Source: Curtobacterium sp. VKM Ac-2922 (GTDB taxonomy: Bacteria > Actinomycetota > Actinomycetes > Actinomycetales > Microbacteriaceae). Taken from it: 64,000 nucleotides of DNA. Below are positions 26,460-36,305 of this stretch, in pieces (within the stretch, counting starts at the first letter, position 1; every line of letters begins with the position of its first letter). The position numbers and the translations under genes were made by a program. The stretch lies in contig NZ_JALGRO010000004.1 in NCBI RefSeq assembly GCF_022815645.1, forward strand, positions 1 to 64,000, written 5' to 3'. The notes beneath the pieces are model-generated. The model saw only the letters and a program-made list of their open reading frames with translations. It had not been told where the DNA came from and ran no database searches.

Positions 26460-27284
26460 TCAGACGGCGCGCAGTGCGACCCGCATGCTGTCCACCCGCT
26501 CGGCGATGACGGCGTCGGCCGTCCAGCGCTGCTGCAGCCGGCCGACCAGGGCGGCGACCTGCTCGCGGTCGAGGCCCGGGTGCAGGACCAGACCGACCGT
26601 CAGTTCCGGGCCCGCGAAGCGTCCGAGCGGGTCCCCCGGTGCCAACTCGACGCGCGCTACGTCGGACTCGCCGGCGACGGAGTCGGCGAAGGCCTGCGCG
26701 ACCTCGGGGTCCTCGAAGCACGGCGTCCACGGCAGGTCCTGCCCGAGCGCCCACACCGCGGGCCGACGCAGGACGAACTCGCTCGGCGAGGTGGGGTCGA
26801 GCACGACGAGCTGCGTGTCCTCGCTGGCGGCCGCCATGGCCACGCGGCGGGACTCGACCGGGATCGGCCGCGCGTCGGCGTCCCAGGCGTGCATCGCCTC
26901 GACGGAGGTGAAGGCCGGCATCACGGTGCGGCCGTCCGGTCCGGCGACCGTCACGATCGACAGCTCCTGGGTCTTGTCGACCAGGCGGCCGTCCGGGGTC
27001 GTGCCGACCTCGCCGGCTTCGGCGACGAGCGGGACGAGCAGTCGCGCGCTGGTCAGCGCGGCGAGCACGGCGCCCTGCGAGGCACCGGACGGCAGCGCGG
27101 CGACGGCCGCCAGGACCGCGGGGTCCGCCAGACCGTCGTCGTCCGCGAACGCGTCGTCGTGGCTGTCGAAGGTCCGTCCGGCCCACGGGAAACCCGCCGA
27201 GTCCGCACCGTGGACCGGGTCGTGCGCGTGCTCGTGCTCGTGCGCGTCGGGCCCGCCGCCACGACCGTTCGAGATGCCTGCCAC
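26460..27284 (-). CDS. SseB family protein
   Basis: 274-aa soluble protein of the SseB family, function unknown; typical of actinobacteria and usually found beside priA/hisA. A His-rich N-terminal tract (DAHEHEHAHDPVHGAD, about residues 10-25) could bind metal. SseB-type features follow: LLVPLVAEAGE, TVMPAFTSVEAMHAWD (about 115-130) and VLDPTSPSEFVLRRPAV. GTG at 27284 lies 18 bases after the hisA stop, making it the last gene of the his cluster. Its role in histidine synthesis, if any, is not known. Confidence 0.85.
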   Translation of the reverse strand: MAGISNGRGGGPDAHEHEHAHDPVHGADSAGFPWAGRTFDSHDDAFADDDGLADPAVLAAVAALPSGASQGAVLAALTSARLLVPLVAEAGEVGTTPDGRLVDKTQELSIVTVAGPDGRTVMPAFTSVEAMHAWDADARPIPVESRRVAMAAASEDTQLVVLDPTSPSEFVLRRPAVWALGQDLPWTPCFEDPEVAQAFADSVAGESDVARVELAPGDPLGRFAGPELTVGLVLHPGLDREQVAALVGRLQQRWTADAVIAERVDSMRVALRAV

Positions 27285-27301
27285 CGTGCCGACGCCGATG
27301 C

Positions 27302-28048
27302 CTAGGCCGACGCGACGTCGAGCGCGGCCGGCAGCGTGAAGGCGCCCGAGTACAGGGCCTTGCCGATGATCGCGCCCTCGAGCCCGTGCGGCACGAGTGC
27401 GCGGAGCGCCACCAGGTCGTCGAGCGTCGAGATGCCGCCGGAGGCCACCACGGGCTGGTCCGTCCGGTCGCACACCTGGCGCAGCAGCTCGACGTTCGGG
27501 CCCTGCAGCGTGCCGTCCTTCGTGACGTCCGTGACGACGTACCGGGCGCAGCCCGCGGCTTCGAGCCGGTCAAGCACCTCCCACAGGTCGCCGCCGTCCT
27601 CGGTCCAGCCGCGGGCTGCGAGCGTCGTGCCACGTACGTCGAGCCCGACCGCGATCTGCTCGCCGTACTCGCCGATCACGCGGGCGGCCCACTCGGGGTC
27701 CTCGAGCGCCGCGGTGCCGAGGTTCACACGGGCAGCACCCGTCGCCAGTGCGGCTTCGAGCGCAGCGTCGTCGCGGATGCCGCCCGACAGCTCGACCTGT
27801 ACGCCCTCGACCTCGTGGATGGCGTGCGCGATCACCCGGCGGTTGTCGCCCCGGCCGAACGCGGCGTCGAGGTCGACCAGGTGGATCCACTCGGCGCCCT
27901 GGTCGCGCCAGGCGCGGGCCGCGGCGACCGGGTCGCCGTAGCCGGTCTCACTGCCGGCTTCGCCCTGGGTCAGGCGCACGGCCTGGCCGTCGACGACGTC
28001 GATCGCGGGCAGCAGGACGAGGGGCGGGGTCGAGGTCAGGTCGGTCAT
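27302..28048 (-). CDS. priA: phosphoribosyl isomerase A (HisA/TrpF bifunctional)
   Basis: TIM-barrel isomerase for ProFAR to PRFAR in histidine synthesis. In actinobacteria PriA usually also isomerises phosphoribosyl anthranilate for tryptophan. 248 aa. Catalytic Asp in [15 protein letters not shown] (about 17) and Asp in [15 protein letters not shown] (about 175); phosphate loops at SGGIRDD and [14 protein letters not shown] 28048. It is separated from hisH by a 157-base gap containing 16-bp tandem repeats, so it may have its own promoter. A separate trpF cannot be excluded from this window. Confidence 0.93.
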   Translation of the reverse strand: MTDLTSTPPLVLLPAIDVVDGQAVRLTQGEAGSETGYGDPVAAARAWRDQGAEWIHLVDLDAAFGRGDNRRVIAHAIHEVEGVQVELSGGIRDDAALEAALATGAARVNLGTAALEDPEWAARVIGEYGEQIAVGLDVRGTTLAARGWTEDGGDLWEVLDRLEAAGCARYVVTDVTKDGTLQGPNVELLRQVCDRTDQPVVASGGISTLDDLVALRALVPHGLEGAIIGKALYSGAFTLPAALDVASA

Positions 28049-28129
28049 GGTCCTGTCGGTTCTGTGGCTGGTTCAGGGTCGGTCTGGAGGCCCGGCGCGG
28101 CTTGGTCGCGCGGGGTGCGCCCGGTGGCT

Positions 28130-28201
28130 GGTCGGGTTCGGTGCCGGTCGGGTCCGGTGATGGTCGGGTCCGGTGCCGGTCGGGTCCGGTGCTGGTCGCG
28201 G
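28130..28201. repeat. four 16-bp tandem repeats between hisH and priA
   Basis: GGTCGGGTCCGGTGCC-type units at 28130, 28146, 28162 and 28178, differing only at one to three positions, followed by a partial fifth unit. They occupy the gap between the hisH stop (28206) and the priA start (28048). Function unknown; possibly slippage-derived. Confidence 0.85.
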
Positions 28202-28205
28202 CGGG

Positions 28206-28841
28206 TCAGAGGGAGCGGACCCAGTTGCGGAGCAGCTGGATGCCGGGCTCCCCGGACTTCTCCGGGTGGAACTGCGTCGCCGTCAGCGGCCCGTTCTCGA
28301 CCGCCGCCACGAACCGCTGCCCGTGTTCGGCCCAGGTCAGCTGCGGCGCTCGGAAGGGTCCGTAGGCCTCGAGCGGGAAGTCGGTGACCCCGTAGGAGTG
28401 CACGAAGTAGAACCGTTCTTCCTGCAGGCCGTCGAACAGCACCGTGTCGGCGGGCGGCTCGACCGTGTTCCACCCCATGTGGGGCAGCACATCGGCCTGC
28501 AGCTGCTCGACCGTGCCGGGCCACTGCCCCAGGCCCTCGACGTCCGCGCCCCGCTCGACGCCGCGGGCGAACAGCACCTGCATGCCGACGCAGATGCCGA
28601 GCACCGGGCGCCCGCCTGCCAGACGGTGGTCGACGATCTCGCCACCCCGCACCTGTTCGAGCTGGTCGACGACGGCCGCGAAGGCCCCGACGCCGGGGAC
28701 CAGCAGCCCGTCGGCCTCGAGCGCCGCGCGCTTGTCCGACGTCAGTGTGACCTCGGCGCCCGCACGCTCGAGCGCCTTGGCCGCGGAGTGCACGTTGCCG
28801 GAGCCGTAGTCGAGGACGACGACCTTCGGGGTGCCGCTCAC
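28206..28841 (-). CDS. hisH: imidazole glycerol phosphate synthase, glutaminase subunit
   Basis: Glutamine amidotransferase that feeds ammonia to HisF for IGP formation. 211 aa. Class-I triad: Cys in GICVGMQ (about 84), and His and Glu in FHPEKSG (about 191-193). Oxyanion motif PGVGAF is present. GTG start at 28841 overlaps the hisB stop as GTGA. The partner hisF is not in this window. Confidence 0.96.
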   Translation of the reverse strand: MSGTPKVVVLDYGSGNVHSAAKALERAGAEVTLTSDKRAALEADGLLVPGVGAFAAVVDQLEQVRGGEIVDHRLAGGRPVLGICVGMQVLFARGVERGADVEGLGQWPGTVEQLQADVLPHMGWNTVEPPADTVLFDGLQEERFYFVHSYGVTDFPLEAYGPFRAPQLTWAEHGQRFVAAVENGPLTATQFHPEKSGEPGIQLLRNWVRSL

Positions 28842-29440
28842 AGGGCGCCCTTGGTCGACGGGATGCCGTCGACGCGCGGGTCGAGTTCGACGGCGCGACG
28901 CATCGCCCGGGCGAACGCCTTGAACTCGGCCTCGGCGATGTGGTGCGGGTCGCGGCCCTCGAGCACGCGGACGTGCACCGTGATGCCCGCGTTGACCGTG
29001 ATCGCCTCGAACACGTGGCGCACCATCGAGCCGGTGAAGTGGCCGCCGATGCGGTGGAACTCGAACCCAGCCGGCTCGCCGGAGTGCACCAGGTACGGGC
29101 GACCGGACACGTCGACGACGGCCTGGGCCAGGGCTTCGTCGAGCGGGACGAGCGCGTCACCGTAGCGGCCGATGCCGGACCGGTCACCGAGCGCCTGTTT
29201 CAGCGCCTGCCCGAGCACGATGCCGGTGTCCTCGACCGTGTGGTGCACGTCGATGTCGGTGTCCCCGGTCGACTTCACCCGCAGGTCGATCAGCGAGTGC
29301 TTGCTGAAGGCCGTGAGCATGTGGTCGAAGAACGGCACGCTCGTGTCGATGTCGGACGAGCCGGTGCCGTCGAGGTCGAGCTCGAGTTCGACGCTCGACT
29401 CGCTGGTCGAGCGGCTGATCGTGGCGGTGCGCGCGGTCAT
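28838..29440 (-). CDS. hisB: imidazoleglycerol-phosphate dehydratase
   Basis: Mn-dependent dehydration of IGP to imidazole-acetol phosphate. 200 aa, monofunctional length. Metal-binding histidine motifs are [13 protein letters not shown] (about 68-75) and DPHHIAEA (about 164-171). ATG 29440 overlaps the hisC stop (29437) as ATGA. Ends at GTGA with hisH. Confidence 0.97.
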   Translation of the reverse strand: MTARTATISRSTSESSVELELDLDGTGSSDIDTSVPFFDHMLTAFSKHSLIDLRVKSTGDTDIDVHHTVEDTGIVLGQALKQALGDRSGIGRYGDALVPLDEALAQAVVDVSGRPYLVHSGEPAGFEFHRIGGHFTGSMVRHVFEAITVNAGITVHVRVLEGRDPHHIAEAEFKAFARAMRRAVELDPRVDGIPSTKGAL

Positions 29441-30558
29441 GCTGCAACCCTAACCGGCGGCTGTTCCACGGCGACTCGGCGCATGGCGTCGAGGAACGCG
29501 GTGGTCTCGGCCTCGGTGCCCGCACTCACGCGCAGGTGGTTCGGGATGCCGAGGTCGCGGACGATGACGTCCTGGTCGAGCAGCGACTCGAACGCCGCGT
29601 GCGGGTCGGCCACGCCGCCGAACAGCACGAAGTTCGACCACGTGTCGTGCGGGGTGTAGCCCATGGCCCACAGCTCGGTGACCATGCGGTCCCGCTGCGT
29701 CCGGATGTCGTCCACCATGGCGAGCATCGCCGGCGCGTGGCGCAGGGCAGCGACCGCGGCAGCCTGCGTCAGGGCGGACAGGTGGTAGGGCAGGCGGACC
29801 AGGCGCATCGCGTCGACCACGGCGGGGTGCGCCGCCAGGTACCCGACGCGCGCGCCGGCGAAGGCGAACGCCTTGCTCATCGTGCGCGAGACGACGAGTC
29901 GCTCGCGTCCGGGCAGCAGGGTGAGCGCGGAGGGCTGCCCCACGGGCATGAACTCCGCGTAGGCCTCGTCCACCATCACGATGCCGTCCGTGGCGTCGTA
30001 CACGGCCTGGATCGTCGCGAGGTCGAGGGGCGTCCCCGTCGGGTTGTTCGGCCCGCACAGGAACACCAGGTCGGGCTGGTGCTGGCGAACGGCCGCGGCG
30101 GCTGTCTCCGGCGAGATCCGGAAGTCGGCGTCACGTTCGGCAGCGATCCAGCGTGTGCCGGTGCCCGACGCGATGATCGAGTGCATCGAGTAGGTGGGCG
30201 GGAAGCCGAGGACGCTGCGCCCGGGACCACCGAACGCCTGCAACAGCTGCTGGATGACCTCGTTGGACCCGTTGGCCGCCCAGATCTGCTGGGGCGCGAG
30301 CGGACCAGTCACGAGGTCACGGCTGAGGTAGCCCGCCAGCGCCTGACGCAGTTCGGTGAACTCGCGGTCCGGGTAGCGGTTCACCGTCGCGAGCGCCTGG
30401 CGGATCGACGCGAGGATGTCCTCGGCGACGTCCTGTGGCACCGGATGCGTGTTCTCGTTGACGTTGAGCTGCACGCGGACGTGCTTTTGCGGGGCGCCGT
30501 AGGGGCTCAGACCGCGCAGGTCGTCTCGGATGGGGAGGTCTTCGAGCGTGAATGCCAC
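29437..30558 (-). CDS. hisC: histidinol-phosphate aminotransferase
   Basis: PLP-dependent transaminase that converts imidazole-acetol phosphate to histidinol phosphate. 373 aa. The PLP Lys is in [17 protein letters not shown] (about 230), and the conserved Asn/Asp/Tyr set is in GPNNPTG and [11 protein letters not shown] at 30558 ([16 protein letters not shown]) is chosen because homologues begin with this motif. First gene of the hisC-hisB-hisH-priA-sseB cluster; coupled to hisB. Confidence 0.95.
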   Translation of the reverse strand: MAFTLEDLPIRDDLRGLSPYGAPQKHVRVQLNVNENTHPVPQDVAEDILASIRQALATVNRYPDREFTELRQALAGYLSRDLVTGPLAPQQIWAANGSNEVIQQLLQAFGGPGRSVLGFPPTYSMHSIIASGTGTRWIAAERDADFRISPETAAAAVRQHQPDLVFLCGPNNPTGTPLDLATIQAVYDATDGIVMVDEAYAEFMPVGQPSALTLLPGRERLVVSRTMSKAFAFAGARVGYLAAHPAVVDAMRLVRLPYHLSALTQAAAVAALRHAPAMLAMVDDIRTQRDRMVTELWAMGYTPHDTWSNFVLFGGVADPHAAFESLLDQDVIVRDLGIPNHLRVSAGTEAETTAFLDAMRRVAVEQPPVRVAA

Positions 30559-30603
30559 CGATCCATCGTAGAGCGGTTGCCCTGCGCGATGACCGGCCGT
30601 CCG

Positions 30604-30633
30604 GACGGTGCCCGGGTGCGCCCCGGGCACACC
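30604..30633 (-). terminator. terminator of the LysM gene
   Basis: CGGTGCCCGGG and CCCGGGCACACCG form a stem of about 11 bp with a 5-base loop and a 2-base bulge, directly after the LysM gene stop and before hisC. Confidence 0.6.
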
Positions 30634-30634
30634 G

Positions 30635-31000
30635 TCACCTGGCGTCGGTGTACTGCGTCGGGATGGCGATCTGCTCGCCGGCCTGCAGCCCCGAGCCGTC
30701 GAGGGCGTTGAGACTGATGACGTCCTGCACGAAGTCGCGCGGGTCGGCGTTGGGCGCGGTCTGCTCGGCGAGCTGCCAGAGGGTCTCGCCCGGCTGGATG
30801 GTCACCGTCTGGAAGTCGCTGTGCCCGGCGGTGTTGCCGGCCGAGGCCTGACCGCCGTTCAGGGCGAACAGCGCGACGACCACCAGGAGCGGGAGCGCGG
30901 CGAGCGTGGTCAGGACGATGCGGCCGCGCCGGGTCAGGCGCAGGCGGGTGCGGACGACGCGAGGAGCGTCCTGCATGGATGCAAGTGCGATGGTGCTCAT
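30635..31000 (-). CDS. LysM membrane protein, YneA/ChiZ-like SOS division inhibitor candidate
   Basis: 121-aa single-pass membrane protein. Membrane helix at about 28-50 ([20 protein letters not shown]), then a LysM domain (about 66-115, [18 protein letters not shown]). The position divergent from lexA, with LexA boxes between them, matches B. subtilis yneA, M. tuberculosis chiZ (Rv2719c) and C. glutamicum divS. Those products delay cell division during DNA damage, so the same role is inferred here. The LysM part would bind septal peptidoglycan. ATG 31000 has GGAAGG upstream. Confidence 0.85.
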   Translation of the reverse strand: MSTIALASMQDAPRVVRTRLRLTRRGRIVLTTLAALPLLVVVALFALNGGQASAGNTAGHSDFQTVTIQPGETLWQLAEQTAPNADPRDFVQDVISLNALDGSGLQAGEQIAIPTQYTDAR

Positions 31001-31111
31001 GTCGTTGGTGCCTTCCGTGTCGAGGTGGACGTCATTTCGAGATGGACACTGCGTCTGCATGAACTGCGTCTGCGTGAACACCGCGCCGAAACCACGTTCC
31101 GAACCGCTGTA

Positions 31112-31127
31112 CCGAACATACGTTCGA
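31112..31127. promoter_or_regulatory. LexA (SOS) box 1, lexA/LysM gap
   Basis: CCGAACATACGTTCGA contains a perfect CGAAC-N4-GTTCG actinobacterial SOS box. It lies 112 bases upstream of the LysM start and 177 upstream of lexA, so it could serve both divergent genes. Confidence 0.9.
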
Positions 31128-31184
31128 ACATCAGGTCGCACAAGTCCCCGGGAGACATTTCTGGGGAGTTTTCGTGCGACACGC

Positions 31185-31200
31185 TCGAACAGGTGTTTGT
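31185..31200 (+). promoter_or_regulatory. LexA (SOS) box 2, lexA promoter
   Basis: TCGAACAGGTGTTTGT matches the SOS box with mismatches in the right half. It is 104 bases before the lexA GTG, a normal place for autoregulation. Confidence 0.75.
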
Positions 31201-31303
31201 CCGGCACAGTGCAGTCGGATACTGTTTCGACCAACTGGGACAAGCCTGGCGGGGACCACCGACATTCCCGCAGCGCTGCGTCCCGACCAGGAGGCGAGAC
31301 GAC

Positions 31304-31948
31304 GTGGCGGACGAACTGCGGGTCCAGAAACCGCTCACCGCGAAGCAGCAGGCGATCCTCGATGCGATCCGCGCCTCCATCGCGAGCCGGGGCTACCCGC
31401 CGAGCATGCGCGAGATCGGCGATGCCGCCGGACTGTCGTCGCTGTCGAGCGTGTCCCACCAGCTCGGCCAGCTCGAGCTCGGCGGATGGATCCGCCGCGA
31501 CCCGAACCGGCCCCGTGCGCTCGAGGTCCTGGTCGACGAGCCCTCGGCCGACATCGACGGCCCGGACGTCGACACCACGACGCTCGTGCCGCTCGTCGGA
31601 CGGATCGCCGCCGGTGTGCCGATCACGGCCGAGCAGCACGTCGACGAGCTCATCCCGCTCCCCCGACAGCTGGTCGGCTCCGGTGACCTCTTCATGCTCA
31701 AGGTCGTCGGCGAGTCGATGATCGACGCCGCGATCTGCGACGGCGACTGGGTCGTCGTCCGTTCACAGCAGACGGCCGAGAACGGTGACGTCGTCGCGGC
31801 GATGCTCGACGAGGAAGCCACCGTCAAGGTCTTCCGCCAGCGCGACGGCCACACCTGGCTGCTCCCCCGCAACACCGCGTTCGAGCCGATCCTCGGCGAC
31901 GCGGCAACCGTCCTCGGCAAGGTCGTCGCGGTTCTCCGCTCGCTCTGA
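31304..31948 (+). CDS. lexA: LexA repressor
   Basis: SOS repressor, 214 aa. The N-terminal winged helix ([30 protein letters not shown]; about 9-75) binds the boxes upstream. The autoproteolysis site is Ala-Gly in RIAAGVPI (about 100), the catalytic Ser is in [11 protein letters not shown] (about 130) and the Lys in EEATVKVF (about 167). GTG at 31304 follows GGAGG by about 8 bases. Likely autoregulated, with the divergent LysM gene as co-target. A strong bidirectional terminator follows. Confidence 0.97.
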   Translation: MADELRVQKPLTAKQQAILDAIRASIASRGYPPSMREIGDAAGLSSLSSVSHQLGQLELGGWIRRDPNRPRALEVLVDEPSADIDGPDVDTTTLVPLVGRIAAGVPITAEQHVDELIPLPRQLVGSGDLFMLKVVGESMIDAAICDGDWVVVRSQQTAENGDVVAAMLDEEATVKVFRQRDGHTWLLPRNTAFEPILGDAATVLGKVVAVLRSL

Positions 31949-31958
31949 CCCGCACATC

Positions 31959-31995
31959 ACGAAGGCCCCCTCGCGCGCTGCGAGGGGGCCTTCGT
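31959..31995. terminator. bidirectional terminator lexA / hflX
   Basis: ACGAAGGCCCCCTCG and CGAGGGGGCCTTCGT form a perfect 15-bp stem with a 7-base loop between convergent lexA (stop 31948) and hflX (stop 32010). Confidence 0.92.
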
Positions 31996-32009
31996 CGTGT
32001 GGCTGGGCG

Positions 32010-33533
32010 CTAGGCGGACACGGCTGGCGCGACCACGTAGGGGTCGAGCTCGGCGACCTGCCGCTGGAACACGCGGACGTGCATCCGGGTGCCGTCTTCG
32101 ACGTAGTCGACGGACTCGACCGCGCCGGTGTCGTGCAGGTGCGAGACCAGGTCGCCGCGGTCGTAGGGCACCACGACGGTCAGCTCGACGTCCGGTTCGG
32201 GCAGCTTCGCCTCGATCGCGGCGAGCAGGTCGCCGATGCCCTCGCCCGTGCGCGCCGACACGAAGACGGCGTCCGGAGCCAGGCCGACGAGCACCATGCG
32301 CTGCGCGTCGTCGATCAGGTCGGCCTTGTTGAACGCGACGATCTCCGGGATGTCACGGGCACCGACGTCGCCGATCACCTCGCGCACGGTCGCCAGCTGC
32401 GCCGCGGGGTCGGGGTGTGAGCCGTCGACCACGTGCACGATGACGTCGGACTCGCCGACCTCTTCGAGCGTGGAGCGGAATGCCTCGACCAGCTGGTGCG
32501 GCAGGTTCCGGACGAAGCCGACGGTGTCGACGAACGTGAACTCGCGGCCCTTGGTGCTCTCGGTCCGGCGGACCGTCGCGTCGAGGGTGGCGAACAGCTG
32601 GTTCTGCACGAGGACGCCCGCGCTGGTCAGGCGGTTCAGCAACGAGGACTTGCCCGCGTTGGTGTACCCGGCGATCGCGACGCTCGGCACCTCGTTGCGG
32701 TGTCGGTCGGCCCGCTTGGCCTCACGCGCGGGGCGGAACCCGGCGATCTGGCGACGGAGCTTGGACATGCGCGTGTGGATGCGACGACGGTCGAGCTCGA
32801 TCTTCGTCTCACCGGGACCGCGCGAGCCCATGCCCGCACCGCCGGAGACCTGACCACCGGCCTGCCGGGACATCGACTCACCCCAACCACGCAGGCGCGG
32901 CAGCAGGTACTCGAGCTGGGCGAGTTCGACCTGGGCCTTGCCCTCGCGCGACGTGGCGTGCTGGCTGAAGATGTCGAGGATCACGGCCGTGCGGTCGATC
33001 ACCTTGACCTTGACGACGTCCTCGAGCGAGCGCCGCTGCGACGGGGCGAGCTCGGTGTCGGCGATCACGGTGTCGGCTCCGGTGGCCTTGACGACCATCG
33101 CGAGCTCTTCGGCCTTGCCCTTGCCCAGGTAGGTCGAGGGATCGGGGTGCGGCCGGCGCTGCAGCAGCCCGTCGAGCACCACGGCACCCGCGGTCTCGGC
33201 CAGCGCGGACAGCTCGCGCAGGGAGTTCTCGGCATCGGCCGCGTCGCCCTGGGCGTACACGCCGATCAGGACGACCTGTTCGAGCCGGAGTTGCCGGTAC
33301 TCGACCTCGGTGACGTCCTCGAGTTCGGTGGAGAGACCGGCGACCCGCCGCAGCGCCGCGCGGTCCTCTCGGTCGTACTGGTCGCCGTCACCGGCCCAGC
33401 CCTGCTCGTCGACCGAGCGAGTCTGGATCGCCTGTGCCGGCGCGAAGATGGACGAGCTGGCTCGCGAGTCGGCGTTGCGCAGCACGCGCTCGACGACGCC
33501 GTCGCCTTCAGCTGGGTTGTTGGGTTCCGTCAT
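32010..33533 (-). CDS. hflX: ribosome-splitting GTPase HflX
   Basis: GTPase that binds the 50S subunit and splits stalled or stressed ribosomes. 507 aa. The N-terminal HflX domain contains GKGKAEEL (about 138). The glycine-rich GGQVSGGAGMGSRGPGET linker (about 227-244) is characteristic, and the G domain has P-loop GYTNAGKSS (about 285), switch DTVGF and NKAD. Start MTEPNNPAEG at 33533 is preferred over an upstream ATG at 33596, which would overlap the divergent methyltransferase. The first 60 residues are variable. Confidence 0.95.
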   Translation of the reverse strand: MTEPNNPAEGDGVVERVLRNADSRASSSIFAPAQAIQTRSVDEQGWAGDGDQYDREDRAALRRVAGLSTELEDVTEVEYRQLRLEQVVLIGVYAQGDAADAENSLRELSALAETAGAVVLDGLLQRRPHPDPSTYLGKGKAEELAMVVKATGADTVIADTELAPSQRRSLEDVVKVKVIDRTAVILDIFSQHATSREGKAQVELAQLEYLLPRLRGWGESMSRQAGGQVSGGAGMGSRGPGETKIELDRRRIHTRMSKLRRQIAGFRPAREAKRADRHRNEVPSVAIAGYTNAGKSSLLNRLTSAGVLVQNQLFATLDATVRRTESTKGREFTFVDTVGFVRNLPHQLVEAFRSTLEEVGESDVIVHVVDGSHPDPAAQLATVREVIGDVGARDIPEIVAFNKADLIDDAQRMVLVGLAPDAVFVSARTGEGIGDLLAAIEAKLPEPDVELTVVVPYDRGDLVSHLHDTGAVESVDYVEDGTRMHVRVFQRQVAELDPYVVAPAVSA

Positions 33534-33594
33534 GCTGTCCACAGGGTACCTCCGGCGCCGCCGGGACACACGGGTCTGCCGGTACGGTTCTTCC

Positions 33595-34209
33595 ATGGCG
33601 AACGACCACTACTTCTCGGCCACCCCGGAGAGCCCGGCGCGCCCGCGCCAGATCACCGTCACCCTGGCCGGTCGCACGCTGTCGCTCACCACCGCAGCCG
33701 GGGTCTTCAGCCCGGACGGTGTCGACCGCGGCACCCGGGTGCTGTTGGGCTCCGTGCCGCCACCGGCACCCGACGGCGCGCTGCTCGACGTGGGCTGCGG
33801 CTGGGGGCCCATCGCGATCACGATGGGACTGCTCTCTCCAGACGCCACCGTGTGGGGCGTGGACGTCAACGAACGCGTCCTCGACCTCGCCCGGCACAAC
33901 GCCGACGTGGCCCAGGCACCGAACGTGTCGATCGCGCTGCCCGGCGACGTGCCAGCCGACCTGCGCTTCCGCACGATCTGGTCGAACCCGCCCATCCGCG
34001 TGGGCAAGGACGAACTGCACGACATCCTGACGACCTGGCTGCCGCGGCTCGAGGTCGACGGTGATGCCTGGTTGGTCGTGTCGAAGGACCTCGGCGGGGA
34101 CTCGTTGCAGCGGTGGTTGCACGACTCGCTCGGGTCGTCGTTCCACGTCACCCGCGCGACGACGGACAAGGGCTTCCGCGTCCTGCGCGTGCACCGCACG
34201 GCCGAGTAG
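33595..34209 (+). CDS. RsmC-like class I SAM-dependent methyltransferase
   Basis: 204-aa methyltransferase of the small YbxB/RsmC type; the E. coli RsmC modifies G1207 of 16S rRNA. The SAM motif is DVGCGWGPIAI (about 65-75), the acidic loop is GVDVNERVLDLARHN, and the catalytic SNPPIRVGK (about 128-136) is the NPP[FYI] motif of N2-guanine or exocyclic-amine methyltransferases. It is shorter than E. coli RsmC because the inactive N-terminal half is absent. ATG 33595. It is divergent from hflX, with start codons 61 bases apart. The rRNA target is inferred, not proven. Confidence 0.88.
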   Translation: MANDHYFSATPESPARPRQITVTLAGRTLSLTTAAGVFSPDGVDRGTRVLLGSVPPPAPDGALLDVGCGWGPIAITMGLLSPDATVWGVDVNERVLDLARHNADVAQAPNVSIALPGDVPADLRFRTIWSNPPIRVGKDELHDILTTWLPRLEVDGDAWLVVSKDLGGDSLQRWLHDSLGSSFHVTRATTDKGFRVLRVHRTAE

Positions 34210-34445
34210 CCGAGCGGCCGGCCACCGTCACCGACGTCGCTGACGCACCCCGAGCCTCCCGTCCCTGTCGGCAGGCCGCCGGCCACCGCCCGCCGCGCGC
34301 CGGCGGCCCGCCGTCCGCACAACCGAAAGCAAGCGGCGCCACGCGATCACGTGGTGCGGGGTGATTCCCGTTGCGCGAACGCACCCCGCGCCAGCGGGCG
34401 ACCCCGCCCCGCGAGGCCGGGCGCGCCATGGCGCGGCGCCGCGCC
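34210..34445. other. 236-base convergent gap: weak hairpins and half repeat
   Basis: Between the methyltransferase and dapF stops. It contains GAGCCTCCCGTCC (34252-34264), a single arm of the window's repeat family, and a GC-rich imperfect palindrome near the dapF stop (GCGCCATGGCGC at 34425-34436). No gene-like reading frame stands out. Confidence 0.5.
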
Positions 34446-35336
34446 TCAGACCGTCAGGTCGCCCGAGAACACCAGCTCGGCCGGCCCGGCCAACGAGACG
34501 TGCTCGCCGTCCTCGGCCGCGAACATGCGCACCGTGACGACCCCGCCCGGCACACGCACCCGCCAGGTGTCGGGCGCCGACGCTCCGGCCCAGTGCCGCG
34601 TCGCGAGCGCTGCCGCCACCGCTCCGGTCCCGCACGACAGGGTCTCGCCACTGCCGCGCTCGTGCACCCGCATCGTGATCTGCCCCACGCCGTCCTGCAC
34701 CAGCGGGTCACCGGGCAGGACGAACTCGACGTTCGCTCCGGCCGCGGGCGCCGGGTCGAGCACCGGCACGCAGGTCAGGTCGATCCCGGCGAGTTCGTCG
34801 TCGGACGCGACGGCCACGACGACGTGCGGGTTGCCCACGTCGATCCCCAGGCCTGGTCGAGCGCGATCCAGGGCCTTGGCGCGGACGAGCACGTCGGACG
34901 CGCCACCACCCTCGATGCCGAGTCCCCACCGCCCCAGGTCGGCCGCGAAGCCGTTCGCCTGCCGCTGCACGTCGACGATGCCCTTGCGGCTGCCGACCGA
35001 CAGGGTCTCGCCGGGCTGCAGGTCGACCAGGCCGGACTCGGTCAGGTAGCGGGCGAAGACCCGGATGCCGTTGCCACACATCTCGGCGACGGTGCCGTCG
35101 GCGTTGTGGTAGTCCATGAACCAGGTCGCGGACGGGTCCTGGTCGACGATCGCCCGCCCCTCGGGGATCGCGTCGGAGCGCACCGCGCGGATCACGCCGT
35201 CGGCCCCGACACCGAAGTGCCGGTCCGCGATCGCACGGATGCGCTCTGGGGTCAGGTCGACCGTGGCGTCGGGGTCGGCGAACAGGACGAAGTCGTTGCC
35301 GGTCCCCTGGCCCTTGGTGAAGTGCAGCTCGGTCAC
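34446..35336 (-). CDS. dapF: diaminopimelate epimerase
   Basis: Epimerises LL-DAP to meso-DAP for lysine and peptidoglycan. 296 aa. The two catalytic cysteines are in [14 protein letters not shown] (about 87) and [11 protein letters not shown] (about 230). The GTG start at 35336 overlaps the miaA stop as GTGA, so dapF is coupled to miaA. dapA and dapB occur separately in this window. Confidence 0.96.
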   Translation of the reverse strand: MTELHFTKGQGTGNDFVLFADPDATVDLTPERIRAIADRHFGVGADGVIRAVRSDAIPEGRAIVDQDPSATWFMDYHNADGTVAEMCGNGIRVFARYLTESGLVDLQPGETLSVGSRKGIVDVQRQANGFAADLGRWGLGIEGGGASDVLVRAKALDRARPGLGIDVGNPHVVVAVASDDELAGIDLTCVPVLDPAPAAGANVEFVLPGDPLVQDGVGQITMRVHERGSGETLSCGTGAVAAALATRHWAGASAPDTWRVRVPGGVVTVRMFAAEDGEHVSLAGPAELVFSGDLTV

Positions 35337-36268
35337 GGCACGATCCTACGGGCCAGTGCCGTCAGGTCGGCCCGGTCGTGGCCGGTCACGTCGAGCACCT
35401 GCGCCTCGGCGTACCGCCGGAACCAGGAGACCTGTCGCCGCGCGTACTTGCGCGTCGCGATGCCGGTCGCCTCGACCGCCTGCGCGACGGTCGCGGTGCC
35501 ACGCAGGACCTCGAGGGCCTGCGCGTACCCGATGGCTGCTCGCGCGGTCCGACCCTGCTCGAGGCCGACGTCCCGCAGACCCGCCACCTCGTCGACCAGG
35601 CCTTCGGCGAACATGCGTTCGGCGCGGGCGTGCAGCGCGGTGACGAGCTGCTCACGTTCACGGTGCAGCCGCAGGACCGTTGCGGGTCGCCACGCGCGCG
35701 GCGCGGACGGGAGGCTCGTGGTGACCCGGTCCGATCGGCTCGCGATCTCGACGGCGCGGATCAACCGCCGCGGATTGCGTGCGTCGATCGTCGCTGCGGC
35801 CTGCGGGTCGAGTTCCCGCAGACGGGCGAGCAGCACGTTCGGCCCGTGCTCGTCGTGTTCCCGCTCGAGTTCGGCGCGCAACACCGGGTCGGTCCCCGGG
35901 AAGTCGAGCTCGTACAGCACCGACGACACGTACAGCCCGCTGCCGCCGACCAGCACCGCCACACCGCCGTCCGTCGTGATGCGGTCGATCGTCGCCCGCG
36001 CATCCCGCTGGTAGGCGGCGACACTCGCCTCGTCGGTGACGTCGAGCACGTCGAGCTGATGGTGCGGGATGCCGTGCCGCTCGGACGGTGGCACCTTGGC
36101 CGTGCCGATGTCCATGCCGCGGTAGAACTGCATCGCGTCGGCGTTGACGATCTCCGCCATCCGCCCGTGCTGGCGGTACCGGTCGGCCACCGCGATCGCC
36201 AGGTCGGACTTGCCCGTCCCCGTCGACCCGACGATCGCGATCAGGTCATGGGAAGCGCGGTCGGGCAC
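35333..36268 (-). CDS. miaA: tRNA dimethylallyltransferase MiaA
   Basis: Adds an isopentenyl group to A37 of tRNAs reading UNN codons; MiaB acts next. 311 aa from GTG 36268. P-loop GSTGTGKSD (about 14-22), [15 protein letters not shown] (substrate and DxxxxY motif), and ARRQVSWFR (about 285). A TTG start at 36298 is possible; the ATG further upstream overlaps miaB and is less likely. A single GGACGGGAGGC arm lies in frame at 35705-35715 (SLPSAPR stretch). miaB-miaA-dapF lie in that order on the minus strand. Confidence 0.94.
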   Translation of the reverse strand: MPDRASHDLIAIVGSTGTGKSDLAIAVADRYRQHGRMAEIVNADAMQFYRGMDIGTAKVPPSERHGIPHHQLDVLDVTDEASVAAYQRDARATIDRITTDGGVAVLVGGSGLYVSSVLYELDFPGTDPVLRAELEREHDEHGPNVLLARLRELDPQAAATIDARNPRRLIRAVEIASRSDRVTTSLPSAPRAWRPATVLRLHREREQLVTALHARAERMFAEGLVDEVAGLRDVGLEQGRTARAAIGYAQALEVLRGTATVAQAVEATGIATRKYARRQVSWFRRYAEAQVLDVTGHDRADLTALARRIVP

Positions 36269-36305
36269 GAGCGCCGGACCCGGCTGGTCGGTCGGCAACG
36301 CGGGA

